Source: Marsupella aquatica (taxonomy: Eukaryota > Marchantiophyta). Taken from it: a stretch of DNA of 64,000 nt. Where the stretch lies: positions 25,606,001-25,670,000 of the forward strand of contig OZ316893.1 of the NCBI GenBank assembly GCA_973895155.1. The letters run 5' to 3'. Of this stretch, positions 12,397 to 23,086 are shown in pieces (the first letter of the stretch is position 1; each line of letters begins with the position of its first letter). The translations under genes and the position numbers were made by a program. The notes below the pieces were generated by a model. The model ran no database searches, was not told the DNA's origin, and saw only the letters and a list, made by a program, of their open reading frames with translations.

Positions 12397-12510
12397 CAGG
12401 TGTGGACCTGTCTTCCCCTCGAGGCCTCCACTCTTTGTTTTGACGTATGGAATACTTGTCTAACTGACTTTGCTTTCCAGCCAGAATTGCATCCCTTCGC
12501 TTTAGCTTGA
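12397..12510 (+). pseudogene. In-frame duplicate of the F-box gene's C-terminal 36 codons, or alternative last exon
   Basis: The 38 codons from CAG 12397 to TGA 12508 parallel the gene's last segment from CAG 12074. QVWTCLPLE matches QVWSPLPLD, and DFAFQPELHPFALA matches EFAFQPGLNPFVCA, each followed by a stop. The frame has stayed open despite clear divergence. Both segments begin with CAGGTGTGG: upstream this can be read as a splice donor (CAG|GTGTGG), downstream as an acceptor (CAG|GTGTGG). It may be a fossil duplication or a second terminal exon. Confidence 0.7.
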
Positions 12511-13730
12511 TTTATTAGGAACCTCTGAGCACGGTTGTACTGGACTCCCGGTTTCATCTGCCAATAATGATACGAACGTCGCAGAATTGATCCGTGGGAG
12601 ATTTCTTGTATGGGTTGTTAGAGCTGTGTCAACAGCACGTCTGCAATGCTATTACTCAACTTCCGTGTTCACCCCTGATCTCGGCTTTGGTCCCGTTGTC
12701 ATTATGAGATTGCAAAGTATGGTTTCGACGTAGCTTGCATTATGGCTACCCCAGATAATTGAAATTCTTCCTTTCGTTGCTGTGATGTCCACGTAGCGAT
12801 GCCGGGCCTGTTTGGCTCTACACTGCTGATTGAACGTCTATTCTGTAACTGTGTTCATGCATCATTGCTCTCTTGAGGAGCTGTGAAGTTTCTCTTGAAT
12901 TTTGCGGGCATATTTATGATGTGCCTTAAAGTGACGTGTTCGCTGTGACTGTATAGGCAATCTGTCCTCCCATCTAATCCTCTCCTGTTGAGAGGATACC
13001 ATAATAATGGGTGATGGGATACTTTCCCTACGCCGAATGAGGGTAATTTGTTCTGCAATAAAGATTCGGTTGTTGTTAATGGGTTTTACCCCATCTAACG
13101 TTTTTCGTTACTCCCGTCACTTCAGGGAGCGTATTGGTTACGTCGTTCCTTTCATGAGTTTAGGAGAAGGGTTTTTGCACCTCTTTTGGAGCTTATCCTA
13201 TTCACATCCGATTTCTGATTGGTGATGTAACGAGAACCTCTCTTGTGACGGTTTCCAGGAGACTAAGGAGTTGTCTGGATGGAGCGACCCAAGGCCTCTT
13301 TGAAGTAATGCCTTGCAGATCAAACGTTGTGTGTAGCTCACCGATGCTCACCGTAGTACTGGCCACTCGCTACTTGGCGTTAGATCATAGGTTCTGTGTA
13401 GGTCATGATGCTTACTGGAGTACTGACCGATCAGCTATTCGGCAGTAGCAGTGGAAACCACATGTAATTTGTTCCCTATAGATCCCCAATGAGCTACTTC
13501 CTGACTCATTTGGAATGGAGCTGGGTCTGTAGTAAGAGATATTAGTCACCCTTGTCCATGCCTGACAGAGTTGCTGGAAGACTTGATCACGTCAGACACT
13601 CAACTGACCAGACACCTCTGGTCCTTTTAACCATCATACAGCAATTAAGCAAAGTAGGAGTCAAGAGTACGATCTTAAAATTTAAAAGTAGTACAGTACT
13701 TGGGTACCGCGAGAGGTACAGCCAGAAAGC
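12511..13730. other. Intergenic, no supported gene
   Basis: Probable F-box 3' UTR in its first part. A CCGTAGTACTGGCCACTCGC / GGAGTACTGACCGATCAGC pair near 13350-13440 hints at a short local duplication. Nothing else recognised. Confidence 0.35.
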
Positions 13731-13734
13731 GAAT

Positions 13735-14042
13735 TTAAGTCGAATTTAAGTCTTGATTGAGAGCTAGGGACCACTGGCTCTAAACGCACGGCTCCTCTAA
13801 CAACAACTGGGTGATCCGGTGATGGAAAGCGAATTTTAATTCTGTTCAGTACACGCAAATCGAGAATGGAAGCAGAGAGAGATTTTAAGTCGAATTAAAC
13901 GCTTGATTGAGAGCTAGGGACCACTGACTCTAAACGCACGGCTCCTTCAGCAACTGGGTGATGGACAGGGAATTTTAATCCTTTTCAGTACACGAGCAAC
14001 TGGGTGATGGAAAGGAAATTTTAATCCTTTTCAGTACACGAA
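13735..14042 (+). repeat. Tandem duplication of about 150 bp with a third partial unit
   Basis: CTTGATTGAGAGCTAGGGAC starts at 13752 and 13902. Each is followed by CTAAACGCACGGCTCCT, an AACTGGGTGATGG block and TTTTCAGTACACG-like blocks in the same order. The GAGCAACTGGGTGATGG...CAGTACACG portion is duplicated once more near 13985-14040. Confidence 0.8.
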
Positions 14043-14384
14043 AGTCGAGAGTGGAAGCGAATCTTGTGGAACCTCTTTCTTATTTCGACAGCCTGTCACT
14101 ACGAGATACTTCGATCTGCACAATTCTGTGGTGCACGATTTCTAAACAAGACCCAATTGAGCGCTGTTTGCTGAAGCAAATCTGACAAGTGTTCGGTCGC
14201 TCGCCCTGAAGCGCGATAGATAGAATAGTACGAAAAGTAGTTCACCGTTCACACCATTTCTGGACACTCGATTTCATTCAATTAGAACTAACTGCAAAGC
14301 CTCCCTTCATGTCAGTGATCTGTTTTCGTCGCCGTTTCTTGAAATTTGTATAAATACATAAATGTTTCCCTTCCTCTCATCCGA

Positions 14385-14456
14385 GGGCATTTGGTCTAGT
14401 GGTATGATTCTTGCTTTGGGTGCAAGAGGCCGCGAGTTCGATTCTCGCAATGCCCC
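14385..14456 (+). tRNA. tRNA-Pro (anticodon UGG)
   Basis: 72-nt cloverleaf. The acceptor stem GGGCATT pairs with AATGCCC (14449-14455) and is followed by discriminator C. The D arm contains TGGTCTAGTGGTA (box A). The anticodon stem CTTGC/GCAAG encloses loop TTTGGGT with anticodon TGG at 14417-14419. The T arm carries GAGTTCGATTCTC (box B). No intron and no encoded CCA, as expected for a plant nuclear gene. No variation at invariant positions is apparent. Confidence 0.96.
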
Positions 14457-14539
14457 GGAGACAGAAAACTTAATATTTCTCAGCTTTTTGAGGTTCACTT
14501 TTCCAGTCTGTTCTCCTCCAATAACTACAGTAGTGAATT

Positions 14540-15425
14540 GCCACTAGTGATGGAAGGCGGATGTGGAAAGGAAAGCCACGATGGAAACCTTGACAAAGTG
14601 GTAGTCCTTTTGTTGTAGATGGCACTTGTCATGCAAGGGGGATGTGCAGAAGGAAAGCCAGAAGGAAAGCCAGCATTAATAAGGGGCCCGTGGCCTCTCG
14701 GAGCAGGGTTGTCCGATGGGGCTGACCCTTCCCCTTCACTTCTCCTCTCTCGGGAGGATCTTCTCCTTTGATCTTGGTGCAATTTTTTCGGCCTTGGTAA
14801 GATATCAGCCTCCGGCTGTGGGTGGTTGGCACCGGTTCTGCTGCGGGCTTGTCTGCCCAATAGGGTGTTAGTCTTCTAGGCCACTTAGTGGAATCTTTGG
14901 CTGGTTGTTCCCTTTTGGTTGTGGGGGACTCCTTGCCTTGTTGGGCCTCTTCGGTCTCTCTTGGCTTTTCGCCCTCCCTGTTCCCTTTATTGGCTGGGTT
15001 ACTTTCGAGGTTGCTTTGCCTTTGGGACCTTGTCTCCCATTTTAACATTTTTGTTCTTTTGCACTGTAACATATAAAGCAAAAGTAGACACAATAGTTTG
15101 AGAAGGCAGATGTGATAAAGGAAAGCCAGAGTAGACACAAAAGTATGACAAGGTGTTCTGATGGACTTGAATGTGGACTTGAACCTTGCATGTACAAAAG
15201 GAAAGCCAAGATAGACACATAACTTTGACAAGGTGTTCAGATGGACTCACAAATGGGTTGTCCTCCAAAATAGATGGCACTTGGCACACAAGGCAGATGT
15301 GCAAAAAGAAAGCCATGGTAGATGGGAAAGTTTGACAAGGTGCTCTCGTAGACTTGAACCTTGCATGTATGAAAGGAAAGCCATGATAGACACAAATTTT
15401 TGACAACTAAGGTGCTTGGATGACT
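14540..15425 (+). repeat. Degenerate ~70-75-bp tandem repeats interrupted by a ~400-bp segment
   Basis: Recurrent unit: an AGATGTG block, AAGGAAAGCCA, a TAGACACAAA block, TTTGACAAGGTG and ATGGACTTGAACCTTGCATGTA. Units are seen near 14545, 14633, 15103, 15180, 15290 and 15357. A C/T-rich segment at about 14670-15090 separates the first two from the rest and may be an inserted element, though its ends are not clear. Lys-rich minus-strand frames here are repeat translations. Confidence 0.7.
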
Positions 15426-15531
15426 CACCTAACATAAATCGACACTATCTGTAGTGTTTTAAGAGGACCTTGCTCCTGTTTAGCTACATTATGGTTCCAG
15501 TCTCTAGAACCAACCTTCATGTACATGTACC

Positions 15532-15820
15532 TGTTGACTATTGCTCTTAGTCTTGTGACTTTAGGGCTAACCGTAGTTAGGCTAACTCAGGTTAGGACTT
15601 AACTAAGGTTAGCAGTGATGCATATTGTATATAACCAAGGCTGACACCTCTGGTGGATCTTTAGTTCATTATTGGAGTTGGGCAAGAGAGAAATAAAGGT
15701 AGATTGCTTTCCCGTGGACGTGGCTTCCGTCGAGAGGTGAACCACGTACTCGTTGTGTCGACTACTTTTGTATGGTGTTTACATGTGCATGGTATTTCGG
15801 AGTAAGGATTATCCCCAACA
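15532..15820 (+). mobile_element. Solo LTR of a Ty1/copia-type element
   Basis: 289 bp starting TGTTGACTATTG and ending ATCCCCAACA, flanked by a perfect 5-bp duplication GTACC (15527-15531 and 15821-15825). An internal block reading TCCCGTGGACGTGGCTTCCG and a GGTGAACCACGTA block match the LTR of the intact copia element (36082-42131), so the family is related. A TATATAACC promoter-like motif lies near 15630. No internal region remains, consistent with LTR-LTR recombination. Confidence 0.85.
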
Positions 15821-15917
15821 GTACCCTGCACAAAACCTGATAATTGCACAGCAAAGTACAAACCAGACAGTACCCTGCACAAAACCTGATAATTGCACAG
15901 CAAAGTACAAACCAGAA
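15819..15917 (+). repeat. 49-bp tandem duplication abutting the solo LTR
   Basis: CAGTACCCTGCACAAAACCT and the following AATTGCACAGCAAAGTACA block occur twice (starts 15819 and 15868), nearly identical. The first copy includes the LTR's last bases and TSD, so the duplication post-dates or involves the insertion. Confidence 0.85.
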
Positions 15918-16200
15918 ATCCTGATAAGGCTCTAAGTTCAGCACCTTTCCATATGAATGATTGTATGAAGACCCATTCAGTGAGTAAATTTGTATTATTT
16001 ATTGCATTTTTGTTGTTGGGCAGTAAGTGAGACCAGGTGCCCTGACTCATAGTTGCAAGCTTGTGTTTGAATTCTTAATGTAGAGTGATCAGTAGATAAT
16101 TATACTCAGGAGTGGTTTGTAACTTTGAAGAGAGAACATTGCACAGATAGTGCTTTTCCTTGTTCCCTAAAGGTTTCATCTGAGTTTAGAGCTTAGGGTT

Positions 16201-16326
16201 TATTTTATTTATAACAATTTAAGGGGAAATCTGTGGGGTTAAGGATCAGTCAGTCACAACTTTTGAACCCAAGACCTATGAGTCACTACTTAAGTGAGCT
16301 ACCACACAGCCATGCCTCTCTGGGCA
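16201..16326 (-). mobile_element. tRNA-derived SINE, minus strand (same family as 22957-23086)
   Basis: Read on the minus strand: CCCAGAGAGGCATGGCTGTG (box A-like TGGCTGTGTGGTAGC), then a box B-like GGGTTCAAAAG about 40 nt later, then an AACCCCACAGATTT block and an A/T-rich end. The same order is found at 22957-23086. TTAGGGTT on both sides is a possible short TSD but is also telomere-like and so uncertain. Confidence 0.6.
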
Positions 16327-16360
16327 TTTAGGGTTACTTTAGGGTTTAATCAAAATGGTC

Positions 16361-16465
16361 CCTCTCGTGCCTTCCAAAACCAAAGCTCAGATTAAACCAC
16401 AATATATGTTTGATCTGAGCTTTGATTGTGATTTAATCTGAGCTTATTTTGGAAGGCACAAGAGG
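16361..16465. repeat. Short inverted repeat / MITE-like hairpin
   Basis: Left arm 16361-16396 (CCTCTCGTGCCTTCCAAAAC then AGCTCAGATTAAA) pairs with right arm 16432-16465 (TTTAATCTGAGCT then TTTTGGAAGGCACAAGAGG) with a few mismatches. The ~35-nt loop carries a further TGATCTGAGC copy. No TSD identified. Confidence 0.7.
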
Positions 16466-16939
16466 CGGCAGTCATTAGAAGGAAAAGTGCAAACGACTAG
16501 GATCCTTCAGGCAAAATGAAGCATTGGGGAGATCTGGAGGAACTGGGAAGTGATCAAGCAAAGTCATCAGACTACTAGCTTGGATGCCCGAGCTTTACTC
16601 ATAAATAGATGGTGCTTATTTTCAGGTCCACTCCCAGCCTAAGTTGTGCCCCATAGTCATGAACATTTCAGAAAATAAAAGTATTTGAGGCTACTGTATC
16701 ATGGTCTGCACTCTAGACTGTATGCCCTTTATACTAGCTTTGGATTGCGCATGACTATTTGTGGAACAAGGCCAGAGGGATATGATACAAAGAGAAATCA
16801 GTAAACAATCGAGGCCATTTGGCCAGATCTAGGAAGAAATGACTATCCATGTTCCCAGCTGACCTACATATATCCTTGATAGTAGGCACTCCCCCAGAAG
16901 ATAAGAAGTAAGGAGAAAAATTGCTGATGCAACTGCAGT
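16466..16939. other. Intergenic, nothing recognised
   Basis: No coding signal, repeats or RNA gene recognised between the hairpin and the tandem array. Confidence 0.4.
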
Positions 16940-17950
16940 CAATTAACAAAGGCTGACCTCAACGTCCAGACTTCTCAGTAAGTTTACCCTAATCATGCAT
17001 TATGTACTCATGTGTATAAGTAAGCTTTACCATGCTAAGGGAACGAGGCAATAAACAAGGGCTGACCTTACATCCTCTCAATATCCAGCCTTATCAGTAC
17101 TTTCACCGTGTGATGTATTATTCTATGTCCGTAAGTAAGCCTTACAGTAGCAAGGGATGAGCCAATTAACAAAATCTAGCATGACCTCCTCTCCACGTCC
17201 AAAACTTGTCAGTACGTCTACTGTAAGAATGCATCATTTACGTGTGCAAAGAAGCCTTACAGTAGTCAAGACCGAGTCAATTAACAAAGGCTCCTGGACC
17301 TGACCTCCTCTCGATGTCCAGAGTCCAGACTTATCAGTTAGCATAATCATACATTTGTTATTCACGTGTGTAAGTAAGCTTTACAGTAGTAAGGGACAAG
17401 TCATTAACCAAGGCTGACCTTACCTCCTCTCAACGGCCAGAGTCAGTACGTTTACCGTGCAAGCATACATTATTCATGTGTGCAAGTAAGCATTACAGTA
17501 GCAACCCACGAGTCAATTAAAGAAAGGCTGACCTGACCGCCTCTCAACGTCCAGACTTATCAGTACGTTACCGTAATCATGCATTATTTCTCCACGACTG
17601 TACGTAAGCTTTACAGCAGTAACTAGTAAGGGACGAGTCATTAACAATGGCTAACCTAACCTCCTCTCAATGTCCAGACTCAGTACGTTTACCATGTAAT
17701 CCTGCATTATTCATGAGCGTAAGTAAGCCTTACATTAGTAAGGAACGAGTCAATCAACAAATGCTGACCTTACCTCCTCTCGACGTCCAGACTCAGTTCG
17801 TTTACCGTGTAAGCAGCATTGTTCATGTGTGTAAGTAAGCCTTACAGTAGCAACCCACGATTCTTAACAAAGGCTTACCGTCCAGACTTACCAGTACGGT
17901 TACTGTAATCATGCATCATTCACGTTTGTATGTAAGCCTTACAGTAAGTG
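16940..17950 (+). repeat. Nine-copy satellite-like tandem array, ~109-125-bp unit
   Basis: Units begin at about 16940, 17049, 17163, 17278, 17402, 17514, 17639, 17751 and 17871. Each contains CAATTAACAAAGGCTGACC, CCTCCTCTCAACGTCCAGAC, TCAGTACGTTTACCGT, ATCATGCATTATTCA, GTGTGTAAGTAAGCCTTACA and GTAGCAAGG. Spacing varies by small indels. Divergence among units is moderate, so the array is not brand new. It ends close to 17950 with no flanking gene. Confidence 0.93.
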
Positions 17951-19000
17951 ACGACCGATTGGGCCGGTTGCTTGACTTCGGAGTTCGGATAGAGCCTCTC
18001 CCAGTCTCCCAAACGACACCAACGTGCTCATCAGTCTCACGAATGCTGCGGAACGTGTGAATGTGAATGGCGATGGAGGTTGAACGGATCGAGGTTCATA
18101 ATGGAATTCGGTACCCAAAGCAAACAAAATAACGGGCAAAATAATCTAATAATCTTCCTTCGTCTAAACTTCTGTGCCGCGCACGGTATTTTCATAATGG
18201 CAACAGTCTCAAAATGGTTCATGATTACAAAAATTGATTGAACAACATTCATTCGGACCGTGTCTACGGAATCATCAATAGTGAGTCTAGAATATAGGAC
18301 TTGGGCAGATCTCGACGCAGCGACGCTCCTAGAATCCTCCTCTTTTGTTATCGTGCTTTGGTTTCCGGGACTTACAAAGCGGTACGTACAGTTGGTGGAG
18401 AGTTCTGTCAGCTGAGTTGATGTGAGTTTTAAATCGATGAATTGGTGGAGACTTTCGGCACTTGCCTTGCGGTAATGTCGAGGAGAGCAGATATCGGAGT
18501 GGTAAACCAGCTCCCTGTTCGCGCACTTTTTAATTGTCTCCGGTAAACCAGCTCCCTGTTCGCGCACTTTTTAATTGTCTCCAAGGAACGAAACGAGTCA
18601 AATCAGAATGAAACGAATGAAACCACGAGTGCATGTTACTTGTCAGCTCTTTGCAATCTTGAATTCGAATGAGTGGTATCTACAAAACAATAAACTTAAG
18701 TACTTCTCGTACAAAATCTCGGAAACATTAATGTGGAGGGGCTGCCTCTGACGCCATATCGTGAAAGTCGTGCACTACTCATCAAAATTGAAACCTGCTA
18801 CGTTGGGTATGCACTGCGAGAGTCGGATTCGGTCGGGACTACAGTGGCAAAATGATGATACTGAACCTCGACGGTGTACAAGTGCGTAACGACAATGACA
18901 GCTTGCTCGTTGACTCGTGGCAACTTCGGACGAGACGGTACGCCTCTCCTATAGCTCAGAGATAGGGTGGGGTCTGTGTAGTCCAGAATCCGCCAATCCG
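17951..19000. other. Intergenic, with a perfect 41-bp tandem duplication at 18501-18582
   Basis: GGTAAACCAGCTCCCTGTTC plus the next 21 bases (through TTTTTAATTGTCTCC) is repeated head-to-tail at 18501 and 18542. No credible gene: minus-strand frames covering 18037-18567 lack recognisable features. Confidence 0.6.
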
Positions 19001-19238
19001 GACTCGATCGAGACGATCCATCCGATGCATAATTATTTGTCTGTAGAAGGCAGCCCCTCCGCTGGACGTACTTTTCTTGGCATCCTTCGCCGGCCGGTTG
19101 TGCAGAATACTTGTATCGCTGACTCGATCGAGACGATCCATCCGATGCATAATTATTTGTGTACAAGGCAGCCCCTCCGCTGGACGTACGTTTCTTGGCA
19201 TCCTTCGCCGGCCGGTTGTGCAGAATACTTCTATCGCT
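19001..19238 (+). repeat. Two-copy 120-bp tandem duplication
   Basis: GACTCGATCGAGACGATCCA begins at 19001 and 19121. Both copies continue through CCGATGCATAATTATTTGT, CAGCCCCTCCGCTGGACGTA and CGCCGGCCGGTTGTGCAGAA. They differ by a few substitutions and one small indel, so it is recent. Open frames through both copies on each strand give internally repeated proteins of no known family. Confidence 0.9.
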
Positions 19239-20237
19239 GGACGAATCAGAGTTGCTCTCAACGAGATTGAGAACGAGATTGGAACCACTGAACAATCGGC
19301 TTCGCGGTTCTTCTTGGCTTCTCAGAAGCCGATTACACAGTATGATAAATCATCATGGTCGACAGTAAGTCATTTCATTACTGTCTTGTAAGCACCTACA
19401 CATGAAGCAAACAGCGAGCTGTTTTGATGTCTGCGTTTTTCAAAGACAATCTATCGCTACAATTAACTCACACGTTCTAGACATCGCTAGAGTACTAACG
19501 CTTTGCCACAAACTACATCGACAGAAACTGGCCATTGCCCCACCGTCGTCGCTCCACGCGGAGGACATGTGATTTTGGTTAATGAAGAGACTAAATCAAA
19601 ACTGATACAGCATATTCCAAGCTACGCACGACTACAGACTGCAGTGAAACTGTGCTGGCACGATCGATTTTGCACCGGGATGCCTGATACGGCGCATCCG
19701 TCCACTGGATCGAAGCGAAACGCATGTGAAGGAGATAGATATGCGTTATTTGAGGCAGTAATGCCTGGACTCAGTAAAGTTGTTGAGAATCCGCCATACA
19801 TTGGACTTTCCTCGAATCTTTTTCAGGTAAGGCGGTCCTATCAATGAGAGCTTCTGAACGACGAAAAAGTCTCATCATGGCTTCCATCGGGCTCTGCAGG
19901 AGTCGTTATTCGGAACGATTAAATCTGCAGAACTGTCACCCCCGAGACTAGAACTGGCAGTTAACAGTCTAGGCTCTAGCACTTGCCTCTCATAAACTGG
20001 ACGTCCGACCAAAAAAATAATTTCATGAATTCTTCTTTCGGAAGAATTGCGGGAAGAATTGAACCTGCTTGAGCACCATACCGCCTGACATAAACTGCCA
20101 GTGAACAGCCGAATCTCTTGTCTCGCCTCGTGCATGCCAAGAAGATATCATCGAGGCCAAATCCGAGTGGATAGTGGCGAGGCACGACTCTAATTGATGA
20201 AATGGTGAAGTCATCGCCTGCACACCACTGTAGGCCA
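19239..20237. other. Intergenic, no supported gene
   Basis: A plus-strand frame at 19503-19847 ends next to a good donor (TTTTTCAG|GTAAGG near 19827), but its only upstream start is TTG and the protein matches nothing I recognise. I do not call it. Confidence 0.35.
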
Positions 20238-20723
20238 TCACGAATGTGATGCCGACGGAAGAAGTGTACTCCACGGTAGATCAGGCAATCCAGAGGGCTG
20301 GCTCCATTTCGAGAGATTGAAGTATGCCCCTTGGTTGGTGAAGTCTACAGACACAGGAGAACAACCACCCCCAAGAGAGCACTGCACTGTTACCTGAACA
20401 AAATCCCTCGCCACAAATCCAAGTTTGAAGTCACAAAAAATTGCATCCTGCGCTGTCAAGTTTCCACTAATGATAGCAGTGCTACTGCAACCACTACATG
20501 ATGGAGAAGATGCCCCCGTCAAGAAACCTTTCGGTTTGATTGAGACGTCGTTCAGCATACAGTCCATCGAGACAACAGCGCCTACGTCCATCCGGTTCGT
20601 GACGGTCACGTCCACGTGCATAGACACCTGTGCTTCCACAACAAAACCTCTCGGCGGCATACCAAGAAGCACAATTACCAAGCCAAGCATTAGTGACTGA
20701 TGAAATAGAGTACGATGTCCCAT
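20238..20723 (-). CDS. Hypothetical small secreted Cys-containing protein
   Basis: Frame of 161 codons from ATG at 20723 down to a stop at 20238. The N-terminal ~30 residues form a typical signal peptide: a hydrophobic core LMLGLVIVLLGMP and a likely cleavage after VEA. The mature part has six cysteines (MDC, SCSGC, IFCDF, VQC, GGGC) and two Asn-X-Ser/Thr sites (NLT, NLS), fitting a secreted glycoprotein. Spacing of VTVTNR, SMDC and CDF blocks weakly recalls the plant self-incompatibility S1-like fold, but the match is too poor to name it. The C-terminal ~20 residues may be an unspliced or frameshifted end, since an alternative frame continues at 20023-20274. Function unknown. Confidence 0.45.
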   Translation of the reverse strand: MGHRTLFHQSLMLGLVIVLLGMPPRGFVVEAQVSMHVDVTVTNRMDVGAVVSMDCMLNDVSIKPKGFLTGASSPSCSGCSSTAIISGNLTAQDAIFCDFKLGFVARDFVQVTVQCSLGGGCSPVSVDFTNQGAYFNLSKWSQPSGLPDLPWSTLLPSASHS

Positions 20724-21690
20724 CTTGGTCTTCGTTATTGTCCTCGTCCTGAATTTCTTCGCAGCCCCAAATCCAATCTCCTACTACATTCTCGAGTACA
20801 TTAAAATATCCTCGAGCTCCTCATGTGTTTCTGCCCAAGTTCTCTCCAAGTTCTGTCCAATTTCGAGTCGTTCAAAAGTCTAACTGGAATACAAAGTTGG
20901 CGAGCTCATCACAAGCAATTGTTTTGTTCCAATGAATTGGACGTCTGCACCGAGGAGTGCTGAATGGTGAGGTGCTGATAAGTACGATCAAGTGAAAACT
21001 AAAACCGACAGCAGCGATTCGCGAAAAACGAGCCACCAAACTCGTCACTTGGAAAAGCTCATCACGAAAGAGCTTCGGTATCAAAACTGTCTCAGGTCCC
21101 TCTCCCTGAGAAATTACAATCGATAGGCAATAACAGACAAGTACCTCTTGACATTCATTATGATAGACTAAGGCACGTGACCGAGCTCAATAAGTGACGC
21201 GCCCCCGTGATATAGCCATAGTACCGCTTCAGTACTACGGTTTACCACAAGGATCGGACAGCTTCACTGTACGAAATATATGCCTTCGACCTTCAGCGGA
21301 ACTATTCCCTCCAGAAAGTTTTTCGTCCACGACCGAATCTAGCACTGACTCACAGAGAATCACATCCCTCGACAAAGATTCGGGCAATAGTTAGCCAGAG
21401 TCTTCCATTGTGGATTTCCTCCAGCCGGCTCGTCACTACTGTGCCGTATCATTCCCACATCACAGTGTCCAAAAACTTCGTGCGCATCTATCCATCACAA
21501 AATAATCAAGTTCTTGATTCGAGATTCCATCTTCCAACAGAGAGTCTCGATCCAGACAACGAGACAATTATTTCAGTAGATACACATTATGGGACGTACG
21601 CGATGAAGTAGGAGAGAGGAAATGGGAAAATGGCAAGAAAGAGATGGCAATGTGATGATCCTCTGGGCAGGATTTATTGTTTCAACTGCA
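20724..21690. other. Intergenic; upstream region of the minus-strand secreted-protein gene
   Basis: No coding features recognised on either strand. The part nearest 20724 would hold the minus-strand promoter, but no clear TATA box was picked out. Confidence 0.3.
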
Positions 21691-22750
21691 AAACGTATCA
21701 TCGATGAAAGAGCTCCGAAAAACAGCATGAAACATCATCGACGAAAGAGCTTCGAAAAACAGTAGAGTGAATGAAACATCATCGATAAAAGAGCAGCAAT
21801 CGTGAGGGAAAAGCAACGGAGAGCGCGAGAGAGGGATCAAGAGCTGTGGGATAATGTGCTGCCGGGCAAGAACGGTGGCAGAGCTTGGAGAAAGATGGCG
21901 ATGGCGGGAGCGAATTTGCAGACGTCTCGTTTCATCACTTCCTTGTCGCCTCAATTCGAGGCTTCCAGGTTCTTCGGAGGGGCTATATTTGGAGGCGCGA
22001 ATTTATGTTAGTCCCCGCAAGGCGTACCCTCTGGCGGAGGGGCTATATTTGGGGCCTATATTTGGATGCCCCATATTCATGGTAGTCCACTAGTCCCCGC
22101 AGTGGTGCCTCTTTGTCGGAGGGGCTATATTTGGAGGGTCATGGTAATTACACATCAAAATAATTGCGTATGATATCATTTTATACCATGATAAAAAACT
22201 TAGTGATTTTAGTGAAATCAAAGAGTGCACACAATATATTATCACTTTTTTATTACCAGAGATATTTGGATGTGCAATATTCTTGTTTAGTCCCTGGAAA
22301 ATGATGCTCCCATGGACCAGAGACAAAACACTAATTAGGAATATTCTTTGTCACATTTTTGAGTACAATGCTATCCATCTGAGTTGAAAAATACATGGGA
22401 GCATTTTGACAAACCTAGACCTCAGGGCTTCATTTTGTTAAGTCCCTGAGTGGAAAGGATATTTGGGGGTGCAATATTTGGATATGCAATATTCTTGTTT
22501 AGTCCCTCAGTGGAAAGTATATTTGGATATACAATATTCTTGTCTAGTTCATGCGTGGAAACACACCATGCTAGAGTTTATTATTATTTTTAAATCAATG
22601 AATGCACACAATATATTATCACATTTTGATGTGTAATTATAGGCAGGGATATTTGAAGGTGCAATATTCTTGTTTAGCCCCTACGCAGAAACCTAGCCAG
22701 GATGCATCAACATGTTGGGTACTCTGCTTCCGCGGACCACATTTTGGTGT
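21691..22750 (+). repeat. Composite of short tandem and dispersed repeats
   Basis: Three parts. First, about three copies of an AACATCATCGATGAAAGAGC unit at 21690-21795. Second, three copies of a GGAGGGGCTATATTTGGAGG module near 21976, 22037 and 22118, two with an AGTCCCCGCA block. Third, a related module with GATATTTGGATGTGCAATAT and TCTTGTTTAGTCCCT near 22260, 22455, 22490 and 22648. A segment at 22142-22260 has ends resembling an inverted TGGTAAT...ATTACCA pair and may be a small MITE. Short frames here are repeat-borne. Confidence 0.6.
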
Positions 22751-22956
22751 TTATGAGCCCTAATATAATTATAAGGTTTGCACTTTCAAGTCAACTAGAG
22801 AAGGAGATACACAAAAAAACACAAGCCTAAATATTTCATGTCAAAACAATGAAAATTAATCTAATGAAATTACCAAAGGGATGCTAGGATGGACCACTCA
22901 AGGGGACCTCAAGTACTCCATGGACACAACACATCCAAAGTCAAGTACTAACAAAA

Positions 22957-23086
22957 TCCTTTTTTTTTTTAGAGTAAATCTGTCAAACCCCACAAAAAGA
23001 GAATAGTTAGTTATAACATTTGCACTCTAGATCTATGAGTCTGAACTCAAATGACTAGCACTGACACAACCATGCCTCTCTGGGCA
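22957..23086 (-). mobile_element. tRNA-derived SINE with poly(A) tail and 14-bp TSD, minus strand
   Basis: About 130 bp. The poly(A) tail appears as poly(T) at 22960-22970 on the plus strand, so the element is on the minus strand. Its 5' end reads GCCCAGAGAGGCATGGTTGT, with a box A-like segment, a decayed box B and the GTGGGGTTTGACAGATTT end shared with 16201-16326. Flanks AAGTACTAACAAAA (22943-22956) and AAGTACTGACAAAA (23087-23100) match 13/14, a target-site duplication of the length expected for LINE-mediated insertion. Confidence 0.82.

Noticed and set aside
14629-15406. Minus-strand frames of 135-200 codons
   Set aside because: They follow the ~70-bp tandem repeat and a C/T-rich segment; repeated peptide pattern, no family.
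18037-19391. Several frames of 104-176 codons on both strands
   Set aside because: They arise from the 41-bp and 120-bp tandem duplications and have no recognisable features.
19503-19847. Plus-strand 114-codon frame ending at a good donor site
   Set aside because: Only a TTG start, no partner exon found, no family recognised; kept as unannotated.
22142-22260. Small MITE with TGGTAAT-type ends, possible copies near 6960 and 44650
   Set aside because: End similarity is partial and no target duplication could be fixed, so it is mentioned only inside the repeat entry.
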